NCBI GenBank assembly: GCA_964293225.1 | Contig: CAXYYB010000024.1 | Span: 5,736-69,735 of the forward strand | Source of the DNA: Symbiopectobacterium sp964293225 | GTDB lineage: Bacteria > Pseudomonadota > Gammaproteobacteria > Enterobacterales > Enterobacteriaceae | Direction: 5' to 3' | DNA: 64,000 nucleotides | Shown: in pieces, positions 6,987-17,678 of the stretch | Layout of the letters: every line of letters starts with the position of its first letter | How positions within the stretch are numbered: position 1 is the stretch's first letter | Notes under the pieces: model-generated | The model's database searches: none | Seen by the model: the letters and a program-made list of their open reading frames with translations, nothing else | What the model was told of the DNA's origin: nothing | Position numbers and translations under genes: made by a program

Positions 6987-8036
6987 TCACTGGCGAATGG
7001 GCAGGTAAACCGAGAATTCGGTATGGCCTGGCCAACTGTTAAATTCAATTTTTCCCGAATGCTGATCGATCAGGCTGCGCGCGATCGATAATCCCAGCCC
7101 AGTGCCGCCTTCGCGGCCGCTTACCATTGGGTAAAACAGCGTGTCTTGCAATTGTGCAGGGACGCCAGGGCCATCGTCTTCAATATCAATACGCGCCGCC
7201 AGGCGATAGCGCACGCCGTGCAGCGTGAGTTGAAAAGCGGTGCGCGTGCGTAGCGTAATGGTGCCGCCTTCTTTACCCAGCGCTTGTAGCGCATTACGGG
7301 TAATGTTCAGCAGCACTTGTTCAATCTGGTCTGGATCGTGGGTCAGCTCAGGCAGGCTGGGATCGTAATCTTTCACCAGCGTCACGTTGTCGGGTTTTTC
7401 TAACGAAACCAACTTGCAGACGCGCTCGACGACCTGATGAATACTTTGCGTTACGTGTAAACCCGGCTGCTGTGGCCCTAATAGCCTGTCCACCAGATTG
7501 CGCAGGCGATCGGCCTGCTCAATGATCACTTTGGTGTATTCCGTCAGCGCGGGGTCGGGCAGCGCTTTAGCCAGCAACTGTGCCGCGCCGCGCAATCCGC
7601 CGAGCGGATTCTTGATTTCATGCGCCAGGCCGCGCACCAAATCACGCGCTGCCTGCTGCTGGGAATGCTGTAATTGTTCCTGACTGAGGCGGCGCTGGTT
7701 GTCCATCGGCGCCATCTCCAACAGGATAAAACTGTGTTGAATGCGTTGTGCGGTGAGCGACATGATGTGTGCTCTGCCATCGACAACGATAGTCACTTCG
7801 TTATCCGTAAATCCTTGACCTGCGTTGAGGCTTTCGCGCATCAGCTCAATATTTAGCGAAAAATAGCTGAGCAGATCCGGCAACGGTGTTCCCGCCAATT
7901 TGCGTGAACTTTGCGCCAGCAACTGCTGGGCAGCCGGATTGGAATAGTGGATTGCCAGGTCGTTATCCAGCAATAAAATACTATTGATCAAAGAATTGAG
8001 GATCTGCCCAGCATCGGGCAGCGTGCCTGTTGCCAT
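6987..8036 (-). CDS. glnL: Nitrogen sensor kinase/phosphatase NtrB (NR-II)
   Basis: The 349-residue product has an N-terminal PAS domain, a dimerisation/phosphoacceptor domain with the H box RGLAHEIKNPLGG (His near residue 139) and an ATPase domain with N box NITRNALQAL, and G boxes DDGPGVP and GTGLGLSIA. No membrane spans are present, as expected for this cytoplasmic kinase, which phosphorylates or dephosphorylates NtrC under control of PII. The start is ATG 8034-8036, where similarity to E. coli begins (MATGTLPDAGQ); residues encoded further upstream run across the glnA terminator region. Confidence 0.98.
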   Translation of the reverse strand: MATGTLPDAGQILNSLINSILLLDNDLAIHYSNPAAQQLLAQSSRKLAGTPLPDLLSYFSLNIELMRESLNAGQGFTDNEVTIVVDGRAHIMSLTAQRIQHSFILLEMAPMDNQRRLSQEQLQHSQQQAARDLVRGLAHEIKNPLGGLRGAAQLLAKALPDPALTEYTKVIIEQADRLRNLVDRLLGPQQPGLHVTQSIHQVVERVCKLVSLEKPDNVTLVKDYDPSLPELTHDPDQIEQVLLNITRNALQALGKEGGTITLRTRTAFQLTLHGVRYRLAARIDIEDDGPGVPAQLQDTLFYPMVSGREGGTGLGLSIARSLIDQHSGKIEFNSWPGHTEFSVYLPIRQ

Positions 8037-8135
8037 AACGCAGACTCCTGCACCCTCGCGGTGCATTGTAGTGTAGATGATGGATGTTACGTCGCAACGG
8101 CCAATATTGATGATAAAGAAATAAGGCCGATGGTG

Positions 8136-8166
8136 AAAAAAGCCCATCCGAAGATGGGCTGAAAAG
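8136..8166 (-). terminator. Terminator/attenuator between glnA and glnL
   Basis: On the minus strand AGCCCATC-TTCG-GATGGGCT is followed by a T-run. It would end most glnA transcripts and give lower glnLG expression. Confidence 0.85.
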
Positions 8167-8274
8167 TTTCCACGGCAACAAAAACAAACTTCTTATAATT
8201 CTGTTGATGCTCGGTCATGGCAGGGTTCAGCACGCCCACCACGCCGAGGTAAATCATTGGTACGCAGTCGTTGA

Positions 8275-9684
8275 TTAAACGCTGTAGTACAGTTCGAACT
8301 CAACCGGGTGCGGCGTCATGCGAACGCGATCGTTCTCTTCACGGCGTAGACCGATGTAAGCATCGATAGCGTCGTCAGTGAACACGCCGCCCGCCGTCAG
8401 GAATGCACGGTCAGCGTCCAGCGCGTTCAGTGCTTCTTCCAGAGAGCCTGCAACCTGCGGGATTTCATTCGCTTCTTCCGGCGGCAGATCGTACAGGTTT
8501 TTGTCCATGGCATCGCCAGGGTGGATCTTGTTCTTGATACCATCCAGACCGGCCATCAGCAGTGCAGCGAAGCACAGGTACGGGTTAGCCGCCGGGTCCG
8601 GGAAGCGCACTTCGATACGTGCTGCTTTCGGGCTGGAAACGAACGGGATACGGATAGAAGCAGAACGGTTACGTGCGGAGTACGCCAACATTACCGGCGC
8701 TTCATAACCCGGGACCAAACGCTTGTAAGAGTTGGTGGTCGGGTTAGACAGGGCGTTGATCGCTTTAGCGTGCTTGATGACACCGCCGATGTAGAACAGC
8801 GCTTCTTCAGACAGGCCAGCGTATTTGTCGCCAGAGAATTTGTTGGTGCCGCCTTTGGACAGGGACATGTGGCAGTGCATGCCAGAGCCGTTGTCACCGA
8901 ACATCGGTTTCGGCATAAAGGTGGCCGTTTTGCCGTAAGCGTGCGCTACGTTGTGAACAACGTATTTGTAGATCTGAATTTCGTCCGCTTTTTTGGTCAT
9001 GGTGTTGAAGCGGGTTGCCACTTCGTTCTGACCCGCCGTTGCCACTTCGTGGTGGTGAGCTTCAACAACCAGACCCATTTGCTCCATTACCTGGCACATT
9101 TGAGAACGGATGTCTTGTGCGGAGTCAACCGGCGGAACTGGGAAGTAACCGCCTTTCACTGCCGGACGGTGGCCTTTGTTGCCGCCTTCGTATTTGGTAC
9201 CGGAGTTCCATGCGCCTTCGATGTCATCGATAGCTACGTGGGAGCCGGAGATGCTGCTGCCGAAACGAATGTCGTCAAACAGGAAGAATTCAGGTTCTGG
9301 CCCAAACAGAACGGTATCAGCGATACCGGTGGAACGCAGGTACTCTTCAGCGCGTTTCGCGATGGAGCGCGGGTCGCGATCGTAACCTTGCATGGTGTTC
9401 GGTTCCAGAATGTCACAACGAATGATCAGCGTCGTGTCTTCATAGAACGGGTCCAGTACTGCGGTGCTTGCGTCAGGCATCAGCACCATGTCGGATTCGT
9501 TGATACCTTTCCAGCCACCGATAGAGGAGCCGTCGAACATTTTGCCTTCTTCGAAGAAGTCAGCGCTAACCTGGTGAGCTGGAATGGTGACGTGCTGCTC
9601 TTTACCCTTGGTGTCGGTAAAGCGTAAGTCGACGAATTTTACTTCGTGCTCGTTCAGCATCGTCAAAACATGTTCTGCGGACAT
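8275..9684 (-). CDS. glnA: Glutamine synthetase, type I
   Basis: The 469-residue product has the length of the E. coli enzyme and forms glutamine from glutamate, ammonia and ATP in a dodecamer. Visible motifs are the signature DGSSIGGW near residue 51, the ATP-binding region KPMFGDNGSGMHCHMS, and the adenylylation site NLYDLPPEE near residue 397, so it is of the adenylylated GSI-beta class. Start ATG 9682-9684 is preceded by GGGAGA. Upstream lie a sigma-54 promoter, two NtrC dyads and a CRP site. A terminator separates it from glnL. Confidence 0.99.
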   Translation of the reverse strand: MSAEHVLTMLNEHEVKFVDLRFTDTKGKEQHVTIPAHQVSADFFEEGKMFDGSSIGGWKGINESDMVLMPDASTAVLDPFYEDTTLIIRCDILEPNTMQGYDRDPRSIAKRAEEYLRSTGIADTVLFGPEPEFFLFDDIRFGSSISGSHVAIDDIEGAWNSGTKYEGGNKGHRPAVKGGYFPVPPVDSAQDIRSQMCQVMEQMGLVVEAHHHEVATAGQNEVATRFNTMTKKADEIQIYKYVVHNVAHAYGKTATFMPKPMFGDNGSGMHCHMSLSKGGTNKFSGDKYAGLSEEALFYIGGVIKHAKAINALSNPTTNSYKRLVPGYEAPVMLAYSARNRSASIRIPFVSSPKAARIEVRFPDPAANPYLCFAALLMAGLDGIKNKIHPGDAMDKNLYDLPPEEANEIPQVAGSLEEALNALDADRAFLTAGGVFTDDAIDAYIGLRREENDRVRMTPHPVEFELYYSV

Positions 9685-9765
9685 ACTTGGATCTCCCGAT
9701 TTGTCATTTATCGTCGTGGAACGAATATCGTTATGGAATGATGTTTGTTACCGTAATAGGGTTTA

Positions 9766-9783
9766 AGCTAAAATCATGCCAAC
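9766..9783 (-). promoter_or_regulatory. Sigma-54 promoter of glnA (glnAp2 equivalent)
   Basis: Minus-strand TTGGCATGATTTTAGCTT has the required GG-N10-GC spacing (GG at 9780-9779, GC at 9768-9767). The predicted transcript start is about 70 bases before the glnA ATG. Confidence 0.85.
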
Positions 9784-9855
9784 TCTACGCATAGGGTTAG
9801 GAGGCGTTGTTTTCAGGCTTTCGTTGAAGGCAGTGCCTGCACCATTAGCGTTCGT

Positions 9856-9892
9856 TGCACTATTATGGTTCATAATCACCAAAATGGTGCAC
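9856..9892. promoter_or_regulatory. Two NtrC-binding dyads upstream of glnA
   Basis: TGCACTATTATGGTTCA (9856-9872) and TCACCAAAATGGTGCAC (9876-9892) match the TGCACCA-N3/5-TGGTGCA pattern. They lie about 100 and 125 bases upstream of the predicted sigma-54 start, matching the enhancer positions in E. coli. A half site TGCACCATTA lies at 9838. Confidence 0.85.
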
Positions 9893-9932
9893 TGTTTGTG
9901 TGCGTTTGTTTACTTTCTCTGCGCCGTTGCAC

Positions 9933-9948
9933 CGTGAAAGGGATCACA
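9933..9948. promoter_or_regulatory. CRP-binding site upstream of glnA
   Basis: CGTGA-AAGGGA-TCACA matches the CRP consensus TGTGA-N6-TCACA at 9 of 10 positions. In E. coli CRP activates the sigma-70 promoter glnAp1, located upstream of the NtrC sites; this position is compatible with that role. It could also influence typA. Confidence 0.65.
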
Positions 9949-9993
9949 AAGCAAGCACCCCTGGGTTGTTTATCGCTTAGGAGTGTGATCTTG

Positions 9994-10022
9994 TTTGGTC
10001 CCTCGCTTAATCCGTGTACAAT
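9994..10022 (+). promoter_or_regulatory. Sigma-70 promoter of typA
   Basis: TACAAT at 10017-10022 with TTTGGT at 9994-9999 gives 17-bp spacing; the start codon of typA is 34 bases downstream. Confidence 0.6.
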
Positions 10023-10055
10023 AGCGCGCTATTTCTAAATGCCTGAGGCAAAGCT

Positions 10056-11879
<1,824 letters not shown>

Positions 11880-11904
11880 TCCGCCGCTCTTTACAAAACC
11901 GTTC

Positions 11905-11934
11905 CAGGGCGCTTTCAGGCGCCCTGCCTTTTTC
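11905..11934 (+). terminator. Terminator of typA
   Basis: CAGGGCGC-TTTCAG-GCGCCCTG followed by CCTTTTT. Confidence 0.88.
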
Positions 11935-12045
11935 CAATCCCGCCCGCCGTGAGTATTTCGTATACGTTTTAGTTATGTTCCTCCCTGTTCAGCCATCATG
12001 TTTCCCGCTACAGTGAAAAAACAACCATAACGTCTGGAGGGCGAA

Positions 12046-12684
12046 ATGCTTTATATCTTTGATTTAGGTAACGTTGTCATTGATATCGATTTCAACCGTG
12101 TGTTGGGCGTGTGGAGTAAGCTGAGCGGTGTGCCACTCGCTACGCTGAAAGAGCGCTTTACCATGGATGAAGCCTTTGAACTGCATGAGCGCGGTGAGAT
12201 CAGTGATGAAGAATTTGGTGCCCGACTGAGCCAGGAAATGGGCATGCTGCTGAGCTATGAGCAGTTTACGGCGGGCTGGCAGGCCATTTTTGTTGCACTG
12301 CGCCCTGAGGTTCTGGATGTGATGCAGCAACTGCGCCAGCAAGGGCATCGCGCCGTTATCTTGTCTAACACCAATCGTCTACACTGCGCGCATTGGCCCG
12401 CCCTGTTTCCAGAAGTGGCCGAGGCCGCCGATCGTCTCTATTTGTCACAGGATATCGGGATGCGTAAACCGGAGGCGAGAATTTATCGGTATGTGCTGAC
12501 GCAAGAGCAGGCAACCCCGGCGCAAACGGTCTTCTTCGATGATAACGAACAGAATATTGCCGCCGCACAGGCGTTGGGGATCCACAGCGTTTTGGTGACC
12601 GATCGCGATACGGTGCCGCAATTCTTTGCCGAACATCCCCTTTCACCTGTACACAATACCGTCGCTAACGCGGGCAAGCTGTGA
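12046..12684 (+). CDS. yihX: Alpha-D-glucose-1-phosphate phosphatase YihX
   Basis: The 212-residue product is a HAD-superfamily phosphatase. Motif I is MLYIFDLGNV with nucleophile Asp6, motif II is LSNTNR, motif III includes the MRKPEARIY lysine and motif IV is VFFDDNEQN. It is collinear with E. coli YihX, which hydrolyses glucose-1-phosphate. The ATG at 12046 follows TGGAGG. In E. coli the gene rbn (yihY) lies between yihX and dtd; here dtd follows after only 68 bases, so rbn is absent from this place. The C-terminal ten residues or so are longer than in E. coli. Confidence 0.94.
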   Translation: MLYIFDLGNVVIDIDFNRVLGVWSKLSGVPLATLKERFTMDEAFELHERGEISDEEFGARLSQEMGMLLSYEQFTAGWQAIFVALRPEVLDVMQQLRQQGHRAVILSNTNRLHCAHWPALFPEVAEAADRLYLSQDIGMRKPEARIYRYVLTQEQATPAQTVFFDDNEQNIAAAQALGIHSVLVTDRDTVPQFFAEHPLSPVHNTVANAGKL

Positions 12685-12752
12685 TAAAAACGGTTGGCAT
12701 TTTTGATAATAAATCGATTAAAAGAACAGCGGTCCAGGAGTAGTTGTCGTTT

Positions 12753-13190
12753 ATGATTGCGTTAATTCAGCGTGTGACCCGCGCCAGTGTGACGGTGGAC
12801 AATGCCATTGTTGGGGAAATTGCAGGTGGATTGCTGGTGCTGTTAGGCGTCGAGCAAGGGGATGATGAACGTAAGGCCACGCGCCTGTGTGAGCGCGTGC
12901 TCGGCTATCGCATTTTCAGCGATGAGCAGGGCAAGATGAACCTTAACGTGCAGCAAACCGGGGGCAGTGTGTTGGTGGTATCGCAATTCACGCTGGCGGC
13001 GGATACGCAAAAAGGCATGCGGCCCAGCTTTTCCCGCGGTGCGGAACCTGCCGAGGCGGACAGGCTGTATCAGTATTTTGCCGCCCAGTGCCGTGAGCGG
13101 GGCACCCACACGCAGACTGGCCGCTTCGCGGCAGATATGCAGGTTGACTTGGTTAACGATGGGCCAGTCACGTTCTGGCTTCAGGTGTGA
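12753..13190 (+). CDS. dtd: D-aminoacyl-tRNA deacylase
   Basis: The 145-residue product has the E. coli Dtd length and signature: MIALIQRVTRASV at the start, the SQFTLAAD motif and the Gly-cisPro motif VNDGPVTFWLQ at the end. The dimeric enzyme removes D-amino acids (and glycine from tRNA-Ala) from tRNA. ATG 12753 is chosen by homology; an in-frame TTG at 12744 is rejected because CAGGAG at 12735 would then be too close. The stop overlaps or abuts possible early starts of fabY, suggesting cotranscription. Confidence 0.96.
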   Translation: MIALIQRVTRASVTVDNAIVGEIAGGLLVLLGVEQGDDERKATRLCERVLGYRIFSDEQGKMNLNVQQTGGSVLVVSQFTLAADTQKGMRPSFSRGAEPAEADRLYQYFAAQCRERGTHTQTGRFAADMQVDLVNDGPVTFWLQV

Positions 13191-13261
13191 CGATACCGTG
13201 CGCGTCTGCGCGCCCGTTGTCACCGATGCGCAACACCGCCAATCGGAAGGAGGAGGAGGCA

Positions 13262-14203
13262 ATGTATCACCTTAGAGTGCCTGAAACCGCTGAAGAGATG
13301 GATGCCTACTACCAATTCCGTTGGGAGATGCTGCGTAAGCCATTACACCAGCCATTAGGGTCGGAACGGGATGCCTATGACGCGCTCGCGCACCATCAGA
13401 CCGTGGTGGATGAGCAAGGGCGATTGGTCGCGATTGGTCGTCTCTCCATCAATGCCGATAACGAGGCCGCTATTCGTTTTATGGCGGTGCACCCTAACGT
13501 ACGGTGCAAGGGGTTGGGCACGCTGGTGGCGATGTCATTGGAATCCGTTGCACGTCAGGAAGGTGTCAAGCGTGTGGTGTGCAGCGCGCGTGAGGATGCC
13601 GTCGAGTTCTTTACCAAGCTGGGTTTTTCCCTGCAAGGGGAGATTAGCGCACCGCAAACGACGCCCGTGCGCCATTATCTGATGACCAAACCCATTGCCT
13701 CACTGGACGATATCCTGCATCGCCCTGACTGGTGCGCACAGTTGCAGCAAGCCTGGTACGACCATATTCCGCTCAGCGAAAAAATGGGCGTGCGAATCAA
13801 CCAATATACCGGGAAAAAATTCAGCACCACCATGCCAGAAGCGGGTAATCAGAATCCGCACCATACGTTGTTTGCCGGTAGCCTGTTTTCATTGGCGACG
13901 CTGACCGGATGGGGGCTGATTTGGTTATTGCTGCGCGAACGGCATCTGGGGGGCACCATTATTCTGGCCGATGCGCATATTCGTTACAGCTCGCCGATTA
14001 CTGGTCGCCCCAGCGCGGTGGCCGATCTTGGCTCGTTGAGCGGTAACCTCACGCGTCTGGCACGCGGGCTCAAAGCGCGCGTGCAACTGAACGTGGAACT
14101 GTTCGGCGATGATAAATCCGGTGCGGTGTTCGAAGGGGTGTATATCGTGCTACCCGCGCAGCCTGCCGATCCCTTGGAAAAAGGTGGCTCGGAAGCGGGG
14201 TAG
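13262..14203 (+). CDS. fabY: FabY (YiiD): GNAT/thioesterase-like fusion protein
   Basis: The 313-residue product joins an N-terminal GNAT acetyltransferase domain (about residues 1-145, with VHPNVRCKGLGTLV acetyl-CoA loop) to a C-terminal hot-dog thioesterase-like domain (QNPHHTLFAGSLFSLATLTGWG). It follows E. coli YiiD/FabY, reported to support initiation of fatty-acid synthesis when fabH is missing. The ATG at 13262 has a very strong ribosome site (GGAGGAGGAGG); E. coli annotation begins some 15 residues earlier, and a GTG at 13187 is also in frame, so the exact start is not settled. It follows dtd in the same direction. Confidence 0.92.
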   Translation: MYHLRVPETAEEMDAYYQFRWEMLRKPLHQPLGSERDAYDALAHHQTVVDEQGRLVAIGRLSINADNEAAIRFMAVHPNVRCKGLGTLVAMSLESVARQEGVKRVVCSAREDAVEFFTKLGFSLQGEISAPQTTPVRHYLMTKPIASLDDILHRPDWCAQLQQAWYDHIPLSEKMGVRINQYTGKKFSTTMPEAGNQNPHHTLFAGSLFSLATLTGWGLIWLLLRERHLGGTIILADAHIRYSSPITGRPSAVADLGSLSGNLTRLARGLKARVQLNVELFGDDKSGAVFEGVYIVLPAQPADPLEKGGSEAG

Positions 14204-14214
14204 CGATACGGCCA

Positions 14215-15909
14215 TTAGTGCGCGCTGCTCACTTCACCGTGTTGAATCTGCTGCCTTACGCTGGTGCCATCGCTGGTGGTCCCCTGTAACAGGCCGTTCA
14301 GCGTTGGTTTCAGCGGCGTGTTGGCGGCCAGATTACCCGTTAAACGCAGTTGCAGATTGCTGTCGGCGCTGGGCAAGGGCTCAGAGGCTTGCCAGCCCCA
14401 GTGTGTCAGGGTATCCATCGGCACCGAACGCCCGTTTAATGACAGCGTGAATGCGCGACCCGGTTGCTGCTCGACAGTGGCTTGCGCTTCGAGCAGACCA
14501 CGTTGCGTAAACGCGCTCAGTTCGGTAATGGCTATTTGCGCATCGCCCGCGTTTAGTGCGAGAGAGGGACGGCGCACATCGAGTTTGTTGAAGGTGGCAT
14601 CGCTGGCGTTAAGGTTCAATGTGCCCTGCCAGACGCCCCACTGGTGCTGACGCGCCAGCAACAGATTATTGCCGTAGCCATCCAGCGCGGTGAGCTGGAA
14701 CGGGAAATCCGGGTTGATATCGATAAGCAGGTTACGGTTAGCGCGGAACTTCTTCACCTCAACGTCGCTGAGCCAGTCCGGTAATGTCTTCTGCCAGCGC
14801 TCACGCCAGTCCGTGGGCAGGGTATACTCCATCCCTGCGACCACGACTTCATTCAAGGTCAGCCGATGGTTATTGCGGGTCCACATGCCATCGGTGCGCA
14901 TCAAACCGCCTTCCCAGCGGGTCGTAAACTGCTTGATGGCTACCCCTTGCGGCGAAACGGCAAGGTTAACAATAGGATCAATCAGGTGCATGCTACCGTT
15001 GACGATGTCGCTGGCATTAAACGACAGCGTGCCGTCGTCACTTTCCCAGCTGTGTTGGCGGAAGGTGATATTTTGCAGCGTGACGTCGAGATCGCTAAAC
15101 GCCCAGCCGGGCCCTTCAATGCGGGCATCCACCATATCAAAGCGGGAAACCGCCACCGAAGGCAACTCGGCCACCGGCTGCCAGAAATCCTCCAGCGATT
15201 TTGTGGTCTGTAAACGCACATTGCTCAGGCGCAGGCTGTCCACTTGCCAACTGCCATCTTCTGCGCGGCGGGCATTACCGGTTAACTGACCGCCCGCAAC
15301 GTCGGCACCAAAATTGGTTAACCTGAGCTGGTTGTTGTTGATTTCCCCCTGAATCAGCACCTGACTGGCGGGAACATCATTGAGGCGCAGCGAGCGCGCG
15401 CTGAGTTGAAAATTACCCTGCGTGCCGAGCAGATGTCCCAGCTCTGGCTGCCAGGGCGTGATGCCGCCGTTAATTTGCTGTCCGTTTAGCGACCAATCAC
15501 CGTCTTGTGATTGCAGCGCCATGGTGCGCAATTGCAGCACATCGGCCATAAACGGAACGGCAATGCTGCTGCCTGGCAGCAGGTTCAAGGTACCGCCTTC
15601 CAGTTCCAGGCTGGCAAAGTGGCTCGGTTCTGTCAGTTGGCGGGCGCTTAAACCAAAGGACATTTTACGTGCTGCCAGGGTCAACGGCTGTCCTTTGGTG
15701 CCAAAGGTGACATCGCTAAACACGATATGATCGGCTTCTGACCAATTATGCTCGATTTTTCCCAGCGTTAGCTGGTAGTCGGTATTGTCATTTACCCAAG
15801 ACGTGACGCGGTTTGCGGCCCAGTGGGTTTGCAACACAACGTAAACGATGACCAGTGCCAACAGGGCTAGCAACAGCAAGGTGAGCAGTAGTTTCCCGAG
15901 AAATTTCAT
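14215..15909 (-). CDS. yicH: AsmA-family protein YicH
   Basis: The 564-residue product starts MKFLGKLLLTLLLLALLALV, one uncleaved membrane anchor, and continues as a long beta-rich periplasmic domain of the AsmA type, matching E. coli YicH (569 residues) in length and order. Members of this family are thought to bridge inner and outer membranes for phospholipid transport. The ATG at 15907-15909 is chosen because the hydrophobic anchor starts there. It is convergent with fabY (12 bases between stops) and separated from xanP by a bidirectional terminator. Confidence 0.9.
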   Translation of the reverse strand: MKFLGKLLLTLLLLALLALVIVYVVLQTHWAANRVTSWVNDNTDYQLTLGKIEHNWSEADHIVFSDVTFGTKGQPLTLAARKMSFGLSARQLTEPSHFASLELEGGTLNLLPGSSIAVPFMADVLQLRTMALQSQDGDWSLNGQQINGGITPWQPELGHLLGTQGNFQLSARSLRLNDVPASQVLIQGEINNNQLRLTNFGADVAGGQLTGNARRAEDGSWQVDSLRLSNVRLQTTKSLEDFWQPVAELPSVAVSRFDMVDARIEGPGWAFSDLDVTLQNITFRQHSWESDDGTLSFNASDIVNGSMHLIDPIVNLAVSPQGVAIKQFTTRWEGGLMRTDGMWTRNNHRLTLNEVVVAGMEYTLPTDWRERWQKTLPDWLSDVEVKKFRANRNLLIDINPDFPFQLTALDGYGNNLLLARQHQWGVWQGTLNLNASDATFNKLDVRRPSLALNAGDAQIAITELSAFTQRGLLEAQATVEQQPGRAFTLSLNGRSVPMDTLTHWGWQASEPLPSADSNLQLRLTGNLAANTPLKPTLNGLLQGTTSDGTSVRQQIQHGEVSSAH

Positions 15910-16000
15910 CGTATCAGTCCATGCCTTGTCATCGTGAGTACTTGTGTTATGCCGCAATTCTTCCTGCGTCTCAATACTTAACCGTGGTTACAGACAATAA

Positions 16001-16033
16001 AAAACGGCCAGTGTTTCCACACTGGCCGTTTTA
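16001..16033. terminator. Bidirectional terminator between xanP and yicH
   Basis: AAAACGGCCAGTGT-TTCC-ACACTGGCCGTTTT is a perfect 14-bp stem with a T-run on each strand; on the minus strand it ends xanP transcripts. Confidence 0.9.
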
Positions 16034-16070
16034 TCATACCCAAGTTGGACGCTATTGCCTCTGCCTGGTT

Positions 16071-17465
16071 TTATTTTTCTTCGTGCGGGAAGACAAGATT
16101 CAGAACAATCGCGGTAATCCCCCCTGCGGCAATGCCGGAGGAAAGCAGGGTTTTCAGCCAATCCGGTGCAAATTGCAGAATCAGCGGCTGCTGTGATACA
16201 CCGAGGCCGACAGCCAGCGACAGTGCAATGATCATGATGGCGCGGCGGTTAAGCGGTTCGCGCGAGACAATGCGCACGCCAGAGGCCGCAATGGTGCCGA
16301 ACATCACGATGGTCGCGCCGCCCAGTACTGGTTCAGGAATGTGCTGCACAAAGCCGCTGACGGCCGGGAACAGGCCCAGTACGATCAGCATCAGTGCGAC
16401 CACAAAACCCACGTAGCGGCTGGCGACGCCGGTCAACTGAATCACGCCGTTGTTCTGACCAAAGCAGGAGTTAGGGAAGGTGTTGAAGATGGCGGACAGG
16501 CAGGAGTTCATGCCGTTAGCCAACACGCCGCCTTTCAGGCGCTTCATGTAAAGCGGACCGCTAACCGGCTGCTCGGAAACGTCGGAGGTGGCGGTGATAT
16601 CACCGATGGTTTCCAGTGAGGTCACCATAAACACCAGCATCAGCGGAATCAATAAGTTCCAGTCGAAGCCGAGGCCGTAGTAGAGCGGTGTCGGGATCAT
16701 GATCGCTGAGGTGTGCGTGGCCGACGTGTCTTGCGGCAGCATCCCCATCGCCCAGGCGGCAAAATACCCGACTGCCATGGCAACCACCAGAGAGGCGACG
16801 CGCAGATAGGGGTTGCGTTGGCGGTTCAGCAGGATGATGACCAGCAGTACGATAGCGGCCAATGCCAGATTTTTAGGGGCGCCGAAGGTGTGATCGTTCA
16901 TGGCAGCAAAACCGCCACCGATCGATGTTAATCCCACCTGAATCAGCGACAGGCCGATAATCATCACAACCACGCCGGAGACCAGCGGCGTAATGATGCG
17001 GCGCGCCAGATGCAGGAAGCGGGAGAGAATGATTTCAGTAAACGATGCCACCATCAGGGTGCCGAACAGCGCCGCCATCATGGTGGGTACATCGGCACCG
17101 CCATTTTTCAGCGCCAGACCACCCATGATTAACGGGGTCACAAAGTTAAAGCTGGTGCCCTGAATAGACAGCAACCCCGACCCTACCGGACCCCAGGTTT
17201 TGATTTGCAGAATGGATGCCAAGCCGGAAGCGAACAGCGACATGCTGATAATGTGCTGGGTATCCTGCGCGGGCAAACCGAGTGCCTGGCAGATCAGCAG
17301 AGCGGGGGTTATCACCGCCACAAACATGGCAAGAAGATGCTGACTGGCGGCAAACAAGGTTTGCGCTAACGGCGGTCTGTCTTCCAGACGATAAATCAAT
17401 TCACTGTTACGGGGCGCAGCAGCGGGCGTCTCCGTTTTGGGCAGTTCCGTGGTGGTGGTAGTCAT
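16071..17465 (-). CDS. xanP: Xanthine:proton symporter XanP
   Basis: The 464-residue product belongs to the NAT/NCS2 nucleobase transporters with 14 hydrophobic segments. The family motif around QNNGVIQLTGVASR and the preceding conserved region SLETIGDITATSD are intact, and the whole sequence follows E. coli XanP (YicE, 463 residues), a high-affinity xanthine permease. Start ATG 17463-17465 gives the usual short hydrophilic N-terminus (MTTTTTELPKTE). It lies downstream of recG on the same strand, an arrangement shared with E. coli. Confidence 0.95.
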   Translation of the reverse strand: MTTTTTELPKTETPAAAPRNSELIYRLEDRPPLAQTLFAASQHLLAMFVAVITPALLICQALGLPAQDTQHIISMSLFASGLASILQIKTWGPVGSGLLSIQGTSFNFVTPLIMGGLALKNGGADVPTMMAALFGTLMVASFTEIILSRFLHLARRIITPLVSGVVVMIIGLSLIQVGLTSIGGGFAAMNDHTFGAPKNLALAAIVLLVIILLNRQRNPYLRVASLVVAMAVGYFAAWAMGMLPQDTSATHTSAIMIPTPLYYGLGFDWNLLIPLMLVFMVTSLETIGDITATSDVSEQPVSGPLYMKRLKGGVLANGMNSCLSAIFNTFPNSCFGQNNGVIQLTGVASRYVGFVVALMLIVLGLFPAVSGFVQHIPEPVLGGATIVMFGTIAASGVRIVSREPLNRRAIMIIALSLAVGLGVSQQPLILQFAPDWLKTLLSSGIAAGGITAIVLNLVFPHEEK

Positions 17466-17678
17466 AATCAAGGGCGTCCTGAAACGGCAAAGAGGGCATT
17501 TTAATGATCTGCTTTGCAAAAGCAATCGTTTGCGGGGTGATTACAAAACAATCTTGTGTCATGCCTGATGACGGTGGGGATTTTTTAAATGTCTCGTTAT
17601 CAAAGTGTGAAAAAACGTCGATTTTTTTACTGTACTGACGGGCTATGTGATGCTTCGCATGCCTTTCGCACAGGGGCT

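Noticed and set aside
8521..9627. 368-residue plus-strand ORF opposite glnA
   Set aside because: Antisense shadow of a highly biased gene; no ribosome site or known similarity.
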